Source: Marasmitruncus massiliensis (lineage in GTDB: Bacteria > Bacillota > Clostridia > Oscillospirales > Ruminococcaceae). Taken from it: a DNA stretch of 64,000 bases. The stretch's first letter is position 1, and every line of letters starts with the position of its first letter. The notes below the pieces were generated by a model. It saw nothing but the letters and a program-made list of their open reading frames with translations, made no database searches and had not been told where the DNA came from. Positions 34,909-42,479 of the stretch are shown here, in pieces. The stretch lies in assembly GCF_900186535.1 (NCBI RefSeq), contig NZ_FYDE01000003.1:248001-312000 (forward strand). Reading direction: 5' to 3'. Both the position numbers and the translations under genes were made by a program.

Positions 34909-35696
34909 GTTTGCAGTCAGAAAGAGAAGACATGTTCAAGTGGTGCGTGCAATCACCCGAAGAGCCGGGCTTTCACACCGTCGTTTCACCCGAAATAAGC
35001 GATTGCGAAGTCAGCTATATTTACAGACTGAATTTGAAAAAAGCACAGTCTTACAAGCTGAAATCTGATAAATTTGAGATGTTTGTAGCGCTTATAGCCG
35101 GTGAAGCAAGCGTGAAAGCTGTCGATTTTGCGGCCGACATGAAGAAACTAGATTGTTTCTATATCACAGGCAATTATGAAGCTACGATCGTGGCACAGCA
35201 AGACAGCATTTTCTATATTGCTGGTGCTGTATGCGAAGGGATTGGTCGGCCATTTTTCTACCATTTTGACAAGAACATCCCTCTAGGAGACAAGCATCAA
35301 ATCCATGGTGAAGGGACGACGCAGAGAGAAGCATATCTCATTCTGGACGACTATGTACCAACGTCAAGACTTTTATGTGGCTTTACCAGTGGCAGCGACG
35401 GCGGATGGACAAGTTGGCCACCTCATGAACATTCGGCAACCTTAGAAGAAACTTATTGTTATTTTGATATGCCCGCGCCGCATACCGGGTTCCAATTGAC
35501 TTATCTGCGCGAGGGTGAACTAGACAATTCCGCCGTTTCTGGGGTAAGAAGCGGAAGCATGGCCAATTTCCCGCGTGGATATCATCCTACCGTGGCGGCT
35601 CCGGGCACAAAAAACACATATTTCTGGGTATTGACAGCGCGTCAGCCAGAAATGCGCAAATACGGCGTGACAAACGCAGATCCCAATTATCTTTGA
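34905..35696 (+). CDS. IolB/KduI-like cupin isomerase (5-deoxy-glucuronate isomerase family)
   Basis: A 263-residue bicupin. The C-terminal metal motif is WPPHEHSATLEETYCYFDMP, followed by the second histidine in YHPTVAAPG; these are IolB features. IolB isomerises 5-deoxy-glucuronate in inositol breakdown, and the sister family KduI works on 5-keto-4-deoxyuronate. No other inositol genes are nearby while a dehydratase and SDR are, so KduI-like work on a deoxy-keto-uronate seems more likely (inference). GGGAGG precedes the ATG. It is the last operon gene. Confidence 0.85.
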   Translation: MSLQSEREDMFKWCVQSPEEPGFHTVVSPEISDCEVSYIYRLNLKKAQSYKLKSDKFEMFVALIAGEASVKAVDFAADMKKLDCFYITGNYEATIVAQQDSIFYIAGAVCEGIGRPFFYHFDKNIPLGDKHQIHGEGTTQREAYLILDDYVPTSRLLCGFTSGSDGGWTSWPPHEHSATLEETYCYFDMPAPHTGFQLTYLREGELDNSAVSGVRSGSMANFPRGYHPTVAAPGTKNTYFWVLTARQPEMRKYGVTNADPNYL

Positions 35697-35993
35697 GTAA
35701 AATATAGGGTATTTCATCGGGTATCTGCGTGATAGTACAACCTGATTCTTCGTAAATTTCAGATTTTTTGTAGAAAATATGCGTACCACATATGTCATGA
35801 CAATGCATGGCTTACGACATGAATAGAGCAGATTTCGATCTTTACGGCAAATTCGCCTTTCCAATTCTAATAATAAAGTGGTTTGGCAGAACAGCGGTAT
35901 TGTTGTGCTTTTCCCAATTGAAACTTTGGATGGAGGGATATGAACAAAACGGTTGTATTATAGCAATGACTTTGTTTTTACACAATTATGTAT

Positions 35994-36032
35994 GATAAAG
36001 ACCCGCACCATATTTCGGTACGGGTCTTTATC
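35994..36032 (+). terminator. Terminator downstream of the sugar-acid operon
   Basis: GATAAAGACCCG and CGGGTCTTTATC pair over 12 bp and the stem extends with ACC/GGT around small bulges. It is about 300 bases after the IolB-like stop and is the first strong terminator there. Confidence 0.65.
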
Positions 36033-36474
36033 ATTTACAAATCAAATCATATAGCACACACTCATCAGTAACAGCCGGCGCCGGAAACGTCAATCGAGAG
36101 TGAATTAAGTGGCATAGCCCTTAAAGCTGATCTATATTTATTGATCGCACATTTTGTTTTCTCCCAAGATTGATAATTAAATTTACTTACTCAAAATCCG
36201 CAACAACTAAGGCATATGTTAGATGACACCAGAGTTTCTTACAATTTCAACAATTGCCTGGCCGAACTTATTTATCAAAAAACGACGTGTTACAAAGAGA
36301 GATATATTAGATAGTAATTGGTTATTTGGCTGAGCATGGCTACCCTGTAATAGAATTAGAGATAGGCATTTGTATTTTTTCAAAGATACGATAATAGATA
36401 AGCCGTAATAAAATTAAAGATATTCAAAAGGTACTTCTTTCACTCAGTTTAAGCTTTAATTAAAGAATACCTAA

Positions 36475-36593
36475 ATACCCCCGGCAAATAAAATGCCGTG
36501 GGTACTGTACAACTAAGAGTCATGTCTAACAGCTGAGGCAAATTTCAGCACGGTATCCACGCAATCTGTTAGACATAAGAGTTAGTTGTACAG
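36475..36593. repeat. Compound inverted repeat, MITE-like
   Basis: A near-palindrome (TACCCCCGGCA...TGCCGTGGGTA, 36475-36504) is joined to a 28-base imperfect inverted repeat: CTGTACAACTAA...TCTAACAG at 36505-36532 and its complement at 36566-36593, enclosing 33 bases. No coding sequence is enclosed. The form suits a miniature element or a folded RNA. Confidence 0.5.
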
Positions 36594-36679
36594 AAAAGCA
36601 AAAATCCATTGCAAATTTTAAAATTGCATGGTATAACATTCCTATGGAGTTATATCATGACAGCAAAAAAACTCCCACA

Positions 36680-36710
36680 GCATACCGATTGCTTCCAACA
36701 ATCGGTATGC
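36680..36710. repeat. Perfect 12-bp inverted repeat
   Basis: GCATACCGATTG and CAATCGGTATGC flank a 7-base loop. It lies about 90 bases from the compound inverted repeat and has no T run, so it is unlikely to be a terminator. Confidence 0.5.
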
Positions 36711-37089
36711 ATGCGCCTTAAAAGATGTTACGACCAACATCCATAAGACTTATGAGAGGTTCTTTCCATGGTATTTTATCATGGTTAAGATACATTTTTC
36801 AAGGGCTTTTAGATGTTTCGGTCAAAGGTAACATCTGAAAGCTCTTATTTTTTGGTGTTAACGTCGACCCGACGTTTTCACATACATAAAACTGAATTAC
36901 CCATACAAAATGGATACAAAGTGCTTTTGCCCAGCGTGAATTCTGCCCGCCAAAAGCTGAAATGTTACATGGTAACAACTTTGCAAACGCTCCAAGATAG
37001 CCACAATCTGCTGTATTGCTAATTTAGGCTGAGGAGTAGGAACGACTTTTGTGCTAAAAGGGAAACTGTATTCTATATATGTATCTATG

Positions 37090-37128
37090 AAACGGCAGAG
37101 CGTTGCCAACACCAACGCTCTGCCGTTT
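37090..37128. terminator. 16-bp perfect hairpin with T run
   Basis: AAACGGCAGAGCGTTG pairs perfectly with CAACGCTCTGCCGTTT around a 7-base loop. On the plus strand TTTTA follows. It would insulate the tRNA pair from the region to the left. Confidence 0.65.
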
Positions 37129-37140
37129 TATATACAGCTA

Positions 37141-37170
37141 TCATGCAATACGATCGCTCGTATTGCATGA
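37141..37170. terminator. 13-bp hairpin immediately downstream of the tRNA-Tyr gene
   Basis: TCATGCAATACGA and TCGTATTGCATGA pair perfectly around TCGC. It is 7 bases past the encoded CCA of the tRNA gene on the minus strand, a natural place for tRNA transcript termination, though no long T run follows. Confidence 0.5.
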
Positions 37171-37177
37171 TGTGTTT

Positions 37178-37262
37178 TGGTGGGAGGAGATGGATTCGAA
37201 CCATCGAAGTCACTGACAACAGATTTACAGTCTGCCCCCTTTGGCCACTCGGGAACCCTCCC
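37178..37262 (-). tRNA. tRNA-Tyr (GUA)
   Basis: On the minus strand the cloverleaf begins GGGAGGGTTCCCGAGTGGCC, has the anticodon loop CTGTAAATC (GTA), a long variable arm of class II type, GGTTCGAATCC as T arm, and ends TCCTCCCA with an encoded CCA. Length 85 including CCA. Confidence 0.95.
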
Positions 37263-37309
37263 ATATTCAGTTGCGCCGCTAAACAGGATGCCTTTAAAAA
37301 AGGGTTGGT

Positions 37310-37385
37310 TGGAGCTGGTGGACGGACTTGAACCCCCGACCTGCTGATTACAAATCAGCTGCTCTACCAACTGAGCTACACCAGC
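37310..37385 (-). tRNA. tRNA-Thr (UGU)
   Basis: The cloverleaf starts GCTGGTGTAGCTCAGTTGGT, has the anticodon loop GATTTGTAATC (TGT), GGGTTCAAGTCC as T arm and ends CACCAGCT with encoded CCA. It lies 47 bases upstream of tRNA-Tyr on the same strand, so both are probably one transcript. Confidence 0.96.
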
Positions 37386-37448
37386 GGATTTACAGCTCTC
37401 TCATAGCGACGGGTTTTAGTTTAGCATAAATGCATCTGGTTGTCAATA

Positions 37449-37489
37449 GGGTTCCGAAAGAATCTGAGACAAAGATTCTTTCGGAACCC
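37449..37489. terminator. 17-bp perfect hairpin downstream of the LCP-like gene
   Basis: GGGTTCCGAAAGAATCT and AGATTCTTTCGGAACCC pair without mismatch around a 7-base loop, 20 bases after the stop of the LCP-like gene on the minus strand. There is no strong T run on that side. Confidence 0.6.
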
Positions 37490-37508
37490 ATGTTAATCCT
37501 GATTATAA

Positions 37509-38396
37509 TTATGAGATCATCTGGAAATATTGCCGTACAGTGTTTACGTATTCTTCGGAAAGTTCAAATGCTCCGCTTTCCAACACACTCCCGGACAGGG
37601 GGAGGTTGCCGGCAACCTGCGTCTCCAGCTTTGCGGTAAAGTCCGCGGCCTGCCTGCGCATTTCATAGTCCGTATAAGTAATATTGGTCCGAATCAGATT
37701 GACTGCCAAGCGAAATAACCCCGGGGAAAGGTCTTCACTCGCAGCATTTAGATTTTGATTAATGATTGCTTCCACAAGACCGCCAAGAAATTCGCTTTTC
37801 CCGATAGCGCCGTCTTTAAAATTGGGGTAACCGAATAAATCCGCAATATCCTGCCCGTCGAGACGGCGTTCGCCCGCTGCCAGGTTGACATCAAATCCGT
37901 CCCGGGTGTAAGAAACGTCGTAGGGGAGGGTATAGACCACTGTGCCGGTTTTTTCGGCCAGAGTGATAAACATGTCCCGGTTTAAAGATGCATAGCGGTC
38001 AATGACAATGCCAAGGCGGCGTGAAAGCGCGTCTGCCGCTTGCTGCCCTCCTCCCGAACGGTATGCCTGCGCCAGTGTGATCCCCCGTCCGTTCAGGGTG
38101 ACCGCTGTTTCCGGCGGGAGCAGCGAAAGAGGGACTTGCCCATATTGCGGGTTAAAACGAAGCAGCAAAAAATCGCCGGGCGTGTTTTGGCTGTTAACGC
38201 CAACGACCAGCACGGTCAAGGTGTCCTGCGCCAGCGGGCGATAGTGATACTCGGGGGTTTCTGCCTCCGCATGCGTCTGCGGCATGGACGGCTGTACCAC
38301 CATAACGGCACCCGTCATGACCAGAGATAAGAATGCGGTAGTGAGTAGAAACGCCACAGTAAACGATCTCCACTTTTTTTGTTTGCCCTGCTCCAT
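37509..38396 (-). CDS. LytR-CpsA-Psr (LCP)-like membrane-anchored protein
   Basis: 295 residues with one N-terminal membrane helix (FTVAFLLTTAFLSLVMTGAV) and an extracellular domain resembling LCP phosphotransferases: LTVLVVGVN, then DFLLLRFNPQYGQVPLSLLP, then GITLAQAYRSGGGQQAADAL with LGIVIDRYASLNRDMFI. LCP enzymes attach teichoic acids or polysaccharides to peptidoglycan. The usual R-x-D-T motif is reduced here to GDFLLL, so catalytic competence is uncertain. It follows the cyclophilin gene on the same strand after its terminator. Confidence 0.8.
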   Translation of the reverse strand: MEQGKQKKWRSFTVAFLLTTAFLSLVMTGAVMVVQPSMPQTHAEAETPEYHYRPLAQDTLTVLVVGVNSQNTPGDFLLLRFNPQYGQVPLSLLPPETAVTLNGRGITLAQAYRSGGGQQAADALSRRLGIVIDRYASLNRDMFITLAEKTGTVVYTLPYDVSYTRDGFDVNLAAGERRLDGQDIADLFGYPNFKDGAIGKSEFLGGLVEAIINQNLNAASEDLSPGLFRLAVNLIRTNITYTDYEMRRQAADFTAKLETQVAGNLPLSGSVLESGAFELSEEYVNTVRQYFQMIS

Positions 38397-38483
38397 AGCA
38401 ATCTCCCGTCCAAATTCATTCTCAGTCTTAGCATTGACCGCACTGCTGCAAGATTATTCATATCCGAAAAAGATTTGCGGGAC

Positions 38484-38518
38484 GCAAAAAAGCCGCGTAC
38501 AAACGCTTTGTACGCGGC
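38484..38518 (-). terminator. Rho-independent terminator of the cyclophilin gene
   Basis: On the minus strand GCCGCGTACAAA-GCG-TTTGTACGCGGC is followed by TTTTTT. It begins 18 bases after the cyclophilin stop codon. Confidence 0.9.
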
Positions 38519-38535
38519 CGGAAGCTATTTTACTG

Positions 38536-39312
38536 TCAGGCAATTTCAATAGAAAGGATGGTAATATCTTCTTTGGGCTTGTTTGTGTCGTCCCTCGGCG
38601 CGGAGGCAATCTTTTCGACGATATCCAAGCCCTCGACAACCTGCGCAAATACGGTATCCTTAAAGTCGTAATTAGGAACGCCGCCTGCCTTCAGATACTG
38701 GTCAACGACCTTCTCGGGGAATCCGACATCGAGCATCTCCTCCGCGAGATCGTCGGATATGGAACTGTTCTGTATGATGTAAAAACGGCTGTCGTTGCGG
38801 TCCTTGGAACCGCCGTTGTTCATCGCAACCGCGCCGTTAAAATGCCACAAATTGACGCTGTATTCGTCGTCAAACTTTTCTCCGCCTTCAAAACTGCTTT
38901 CCCCCTTGTTCCCGGTTCCCTCGGGGTCGCCTGTGCAGATCCGGACGCTGGGGAGCACTTCATAGAACTTCTGGTTGTCATAATACCCTTTTTTCGCGAG
39001 CGCAATCCAGTTTTCAACAGCTTTAGGGGCTTCTTCCGGATAGAGGACAATCTTAATGTCTCCGGCGCTTGTTTTGATGGTTGCTGTTTGGGAGCCGGCC
39101 GCAGGAGCCTGCGCCTGAAGCAGATTGATGTCCTCTTCGCTGATTTTCAGATTATGCCCGATAATTTCGGATTCAGTGGACGGCATGCTTTGGGCGGATT
39201 CGGACGCCGACGCATCGGAAGAAGCCGGAGAGGCCTCATTCTTTTTGCCGCAGCCGTAAAACATGACGGACAACGCCAAAAGCGCACTTAAAAGCAGGGC
39301 GATTTTTTTCAT
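38536..39312 (-). CDS. Cyclophilin-type peptidyl-prolyl isomerase lipoprotein
   Basis: From the ATG at 39312 (GGAGG site) a lipoprotein signal (KKIALLLSALLALSVMFYGC) is followed by an S/A/E-rich linker and a cyclophilin domain from about residue 80: IKTSAGDIKIVLYPEEAPKA, then YYDNQKFYEVLPSVRICTGD and GAVAMNNGGSKDRNDSRFYI. 258 residues. It likely helps fold secreted proteins on the outer face of the membrane. Compared with the canonical FHR-x-I active-site loop, the arginine is displaced (FYEVLPSVRI), so catalytic activity may be altered. Confidence 0.9.
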   Translation of the reverse strand: MKKIALLLSALLALSVMFYGCGKKNEASPASSDASASESAQSMPSTESEIIGHNLKISEEDINLLQAQAPAAGSQTATIKTSAGDIKIVLYPEEAPKAVENWIALAKKGYYDNQKFYEVLPSVRICTGDPEGTGNKGESSFEGGEKFDDEYSVNLWHFNGAVAMNNGGSKDRNDSRFYIIQNSSISDDLAEEMLDVGFPEKVVDQYLKAGGVPNYDFKDTVFAQVVEGLDIVEKIASAPRDDTNKPKEDITILSIEIA

Positions 39313-39531
39313 AAAGGTACCTCCATATGTTTGCAATCACGGGCGGATTATGCGGCGAAACCGGATTTACCCGCTCAGACAAAGCTGATGGGGAACAAAA
39401 GCCGCTTTGCGCGATACCACCGCCGCAGACGGCTTTGCCGTTTGCTTATGCGGCTATTATAGCATAAAACCCGATAAAATCAATGACCCTGCGGGCTATT
39501 CATAGTAATTTAACGGTTTGGACATGGAAAA

Positions 39532-39557
39532 GCGGCACCGATGATTACCGGTGCCGC
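39532..39557 (-). terminator. Hairpin with short T run, no gene assigned
   Basis: GCGGCACCG and CGGTGCCGC pair over 9 bp; TTTT follows on the minus strand. No gene lies just upstream on that strand: the gap 39313-40307 shows only short, interrupted frames that I cannot identify, possibly a decayed minus-strand gene. Confidence 0.5.
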
Positions 39558-40307
39558 CTGGTTCGTTTTTCATTATGACAATTTGCTTTACCGCTTTCAT
39601 AGCCTATTTCGGCCATGAAAATTCGGTCAACATTCCGTTATCCAACCGGTTCTCAATTTTGCTGACTTCAAATCAACTTCTTTTCTCTGGATTTTTGTTT
39701 GAAAGTTCGATTCCTTGCAAAAATGCCCGCGCCGGAATTTACATACACAAGGGTTTTAGCAAGACATTGCGGGCGGACGATCAGTCGGGATTTGAACGGT
39801 AAACCCGTTGCGCGTCTGGCTTCTGCCGCGGAAGTATCCAGCAAAATGGAAATACAAGATGGGAATATGCCTTGTTGCCTTTGCGTTCAATTTGACAAAA
39901 TCCTTTCACAAATATATGACTGCTTCTATGGTAAATCATATACATTCGGAGGGATATTGCCGCAACAGAAAAGCCGTGAAAAGAATCCTTCTAAATCGTT
40001 CCACATGGCGCTGAGCTCCCTGATGCAACGGAATCGCTTTGTGAATCGTCGTACATTGGAACCACCGCCTTTCCTGAAAAGTTTGTTTTCATTATACCCT
40101 TTCTGCACTTTCATTATACGCAAATAATTGTAAAAAGTCAATACCATGTTTGCTTAATTTCACATAATTTTAGCAAATATATACAAGCTTGTTTTACAAT
40201 TGACATTTTGGGCAAGATGGATTAAGATAGTATTGTCAACAAGAGACAGTACCATTTGATTTTGCTGATTGAGCAGGCATGATGCTCAGATAAAGGAGAA
40301 CAACAGT

Positions 40308-40616
40308 ATGGCAGACAACGAGATGGCAGCCGATCTGATCACATTGGTTGATGACGAAGGAAATGAGCACGAATTCGAAATTGTTGATACTCTTGAACTT
40401 GGCGAGGAGCATTACGTTGCTTTGGTTGCGGCAAATGATGCCGATGAGGATTCAGATGACGACGGTGAGCTTGTAGTTCTGAAGTCGGTCGTTGACGGAG
40501 AGGAAGAATTCTTGGAAGCCATTGAGGATGAGGCCGAATTTGACCAGGTGGCCGGAATTTTTATGGAACGTCTCGAAGAAGATTTTGATTTCGTTGACGG
40601 TGAGGAAGAACCCTAA
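40308..40616 (+). CDS. DUF1292 family protein (YrzB-like)
   Basis: A 102-residue, strongly acidic protein (ITLVDDEGNEHEFEIVDTLE, then YVALVAA, ELVVLKSVVDGEEEFLEAIE). It matches the DUF1292 family found across Firmicutes, often beside yrvI-ruvX-type genes; the function is unknown. I start at the ATG at 40308 (AAAGGAG site). It is a single gene, followed directly by the structured RNA candidate. Confidence 0.92.
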   Translation: MADNEMAADLITLVDDEGNEHEFEIVDTLELGEEHYVALVAANDADEDSDDDGELVVLKSVVDGEEEFLEAIEDEAEFDQVAGIFMERLEEDFDFVDGEEEP

Positions 40617-40620
40617 ATTG

Positions 40621-40817
40621 CGTTACTCCCTGCTGTACACGACAGCTTTGCCCATAATACTCCGATAACTGTATTTTGGGAGCCCGGGCGTCCGCGGCGG
40701 ATTGAAGACCTCCCCTTTCGAGGGACGAAGGGATCATGAATCCGGGGAGAGGGCGTACCCACCTTTGTCGAAAGACGGGGTTGATAGCTGGCAAAGCATC
40801 GATACGGCGGGGCAACG
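40621..40817 (+). ncRNA. Candidate structured RNA, 6S-RNA-like rod
   Basis: The two ends pair over a long closing stem. CCCTGCTGTA (40628-40637) pairs with TACGGCGGGG (40803-40812), CGA with TCG, and GCTTTGCC (40645-40652) with GGCAAAGC (40790-40797); CGTT/AACG extends it outward. The middle includes CTCCCC/GGGGAG pairing and a small CTCC/GGGAG hairpin. Length ~197 and the rod with a central open region resemble 6S RNA, but I see no sequence motif that proves it. A terminator hairpin follows at 40831. Possible alternative: an unstructured spacer with chance pairing, which I think less likely given 18+ paired bases in register. Confidence 0.4.
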
Positions 40818-40830
40818 ATACAACATGCAA

Positions 40831-40856
40831 AGCCCGTTCCGGTTACGGAACGGGCT
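40831..40856. terminator. Bidirectional terminator between the RNA candidate and the CorC gene
   Basis: AGCCCGTTCCG and CGGAACGGGCT pair perfectly over 11 bp with a GTTA loop. It lies between convergent units and could serve both. Confidence 0.7.
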
Positions 40857-40889
40857 ATTGTTATGCCGTTTTTTAGAAGGACAACGGGA

Positions 40890-42209
40890 TTATTCGCCGC
40901 TGATTATCATCCGCTCGGCGCGGATGCGCGCAATGCGCCGTTCCTCCACCAGCAGGATGGTGAACTGAATGCCGGACAGTTCGACCGAAGGATGTTCCTC
41001 CGGCAGCGGGATCCGTTCCAGCGCCTCGGTCAGCAGGCCGCCGATGGTATCATAATCTGAATCATCGCTGAGGGAAATGTCAAACAGCCGCTCTACCTCT
41101 TCGATGGAGACCGCGCCGTCCAGTTCGTAACAGCCGTCGCCCAGCTTGACGATCATTTCCTCTTCATGATCGTATTCGTCCTGAATGTTGCCCAAGATCG
41201 ACTCCACAAGGTCCTCCATCGATACGATACCGGCGGTGCCGCCGTACTCGTCCACCGCGATGGCCACCTGTACCTTTTTGATCCGAAACTGGGAAAACAG
41301 ATCCACGCAGCTCATATTTTCGGGGACAAACAGTACGCTGCGCATGTATGCCCGCACGTCAAACCCATGATCATGTTTTCCGATCAGCGAGAGCAGGTCC
41401 TTTACATAAAGAATCCCTACGATATCATCGATATCATCCTCATAAACGGGAATGCGGGAATACCCCGAATCGATTGCAATACCGGTCACCTCATCCAGCG
41501 AAGTGGAAACGGGTACGGCCGTCATATCCGTGCGGTGGGTCATAACCTCAGAAACATTGCGGTCGTCAAACTCAAAGATATTATTGATCATATCCTTTTC
41601 GCTCTGCTCAATTTCGCCTTTTTCGCTGCCGACATCCACCATCATGCGGATTTCCTCTTCGGTAGCCTGCTCAGGCTCATCCTCTCCACGGATACCGATC
41701 AGATGTGAAAGCAGGCGGGCCACCGCGCTGTTGAATGCCGCGAACGGACGGAACAGAAAAGCGGCGGAGCGGCAGAAATGTGCAAGGGCGAATGCTGCCG
41801 GCTGGGGATAGCGGCAGGCGATTCGATAGGGAAGCAGCAGACAGAATACGTCAAGCACCATAACGGCAAGCAGGACCGCAAGAAGAACCAGCCCCATGCC
41901 GCCGGCCCTCTGCAGCTGGCTGCCGCGAAGCAGCTGTTCGACCCGGATGGGGAGTACGAGCGGCAGCAGGCGCCAGGTCAGCAGGGATGCCATCACGGTG
42001 CAGGTAAAACCCGCCAGCTTGCAGCCTTCCAGTAAGGCCGCGGGCTTTTCAAGCATCCGCGCTACCGCCCGTTCCTTCGGATTGCCGGAAGAGGCCATTC
42101 TCTTTACAGCTCCGTCTCCGAGCATGGTCAAAGCGGTGCGCCCCGCAGTGATCAGGGCATTCAGAATAATCAGGGACAGGACGGCAATCATACTGGGGTA
42201 GGGGTCCAT
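40890..42209 (-). CDS. CNNM/CorC-HlyC family CBS-domain membrane protein
   Basis: 439 residues in the usual order: an N-terminal CNNM transmembrane domain with three to four helices (residues ~5-190), a linker with TEEEIRMMVDVGSEKGEIEQ and FEFDDRNVSEVMTHRTDM, two CBS domains (~210-340; SGYSRIPVYEDDIDDIVGIL, DEYGGTAGIVSMEDLVESIL) and a CorC/HlyC transporter-associated domain. Homologues take part in magnesium/cobalt efflux. The ATG has GGAGG 9 bases upstream. Confidence 0.92.
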   Translation of the reverse strand: MDPYPSMIAVLSLIILNALITAGRTALTMLGDGAVKRMASSGNPKERAVARMLEKPAALLEGCKLAGFTCTVMASLLTWRLLPLVLPIRVEQLLRGSQLQRAGGMGLVLLAVLLAVMVLDVFCLLLPYRIACRYPQPAAFALAHFCRSAAFLFRPFAAFNSAVARLLSHLIGIRGEDEPEQATEEEIRMMVDVGSEKGEIEQSEKDMINNIFEFDDRNVSEVMTHRTDMTAVPVSTSLDEVTGIAIDSGYSRIPVYEDDIDDIVGILYVKDLLSLIGKHDHGFDVRAYMRSVLFVPENMSCVDLFSQFRIKKVQVAIAVDEYGGTAGIVSMEDLVESILGNIQDEYDHEEEMIVKLGDGCYELDGAVSIEEVERLFDISLSDDSDYDTIGGLLTEALERIPLPEEHPSVELSGIQFTILLVEERRIARIRAERMIISGE

Positions 42210-42479
42210 TTGTTCATTCCTCCAAATCGTCAGTTCACTTAAATGTTACTGGTTTCAATATAATCGTTTTTTTTATTGCTGTCAATTTTGCTCTAATACT
42301 CACAGAGAATTCGGTGAAAAATTACAGTCTGTACACATTTTTTCTCCTTGTCGTTATTTACAATGGTAAAGAAAGATGTTAAAATTAACAAAGATGGGTC
42401 GGCCTGCTATGCGGGACCGATCCGCAACGCTGTACTAGTTTATTAATAGTACTAATTCACATTAGGAGGAAGATAAAAC

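Larger units (their letters stand above)
35697..37177. other. Gene-free, hairpin-rich stretch
   Basis: No supportable gene in about 1.5 kb. It holds a terminator (35994-36032), a cluster of inverted repeats (36475-36710), an imperfect hairpin with a T run (about 36798-36846), a 7-bp ACGTCG palindrome near 36860 and a strong hairpin (37090-37128). Near 35935 a GGAGGGAT site and an ATG are followed by only seven codons. The composition and repeats suggest remains of small mobile elements. Confidence 0.5.

Noticed and set aside
34905-35696. Inositol catabolism operon based on the IolB-like gene
   Set aside because: No iolC, iolD, iolE, iolG or iolJ homologue is present nearby. The gene sits in a sugar-acid context instead.
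38284-39291. Long plus-strand frame antisense to the LCP-like and cyclophilin genes
   Set aside because: It lies across a terminator and two well-supported genes on the other strand and has no family match.
39551-40147. Short frames on both strands in the gap before the DUF1292 gene
   Set aside because: They are interrupted, without ribosome sites or recognisable motifs. A decayed minus-strand gene is possible but not supportable.
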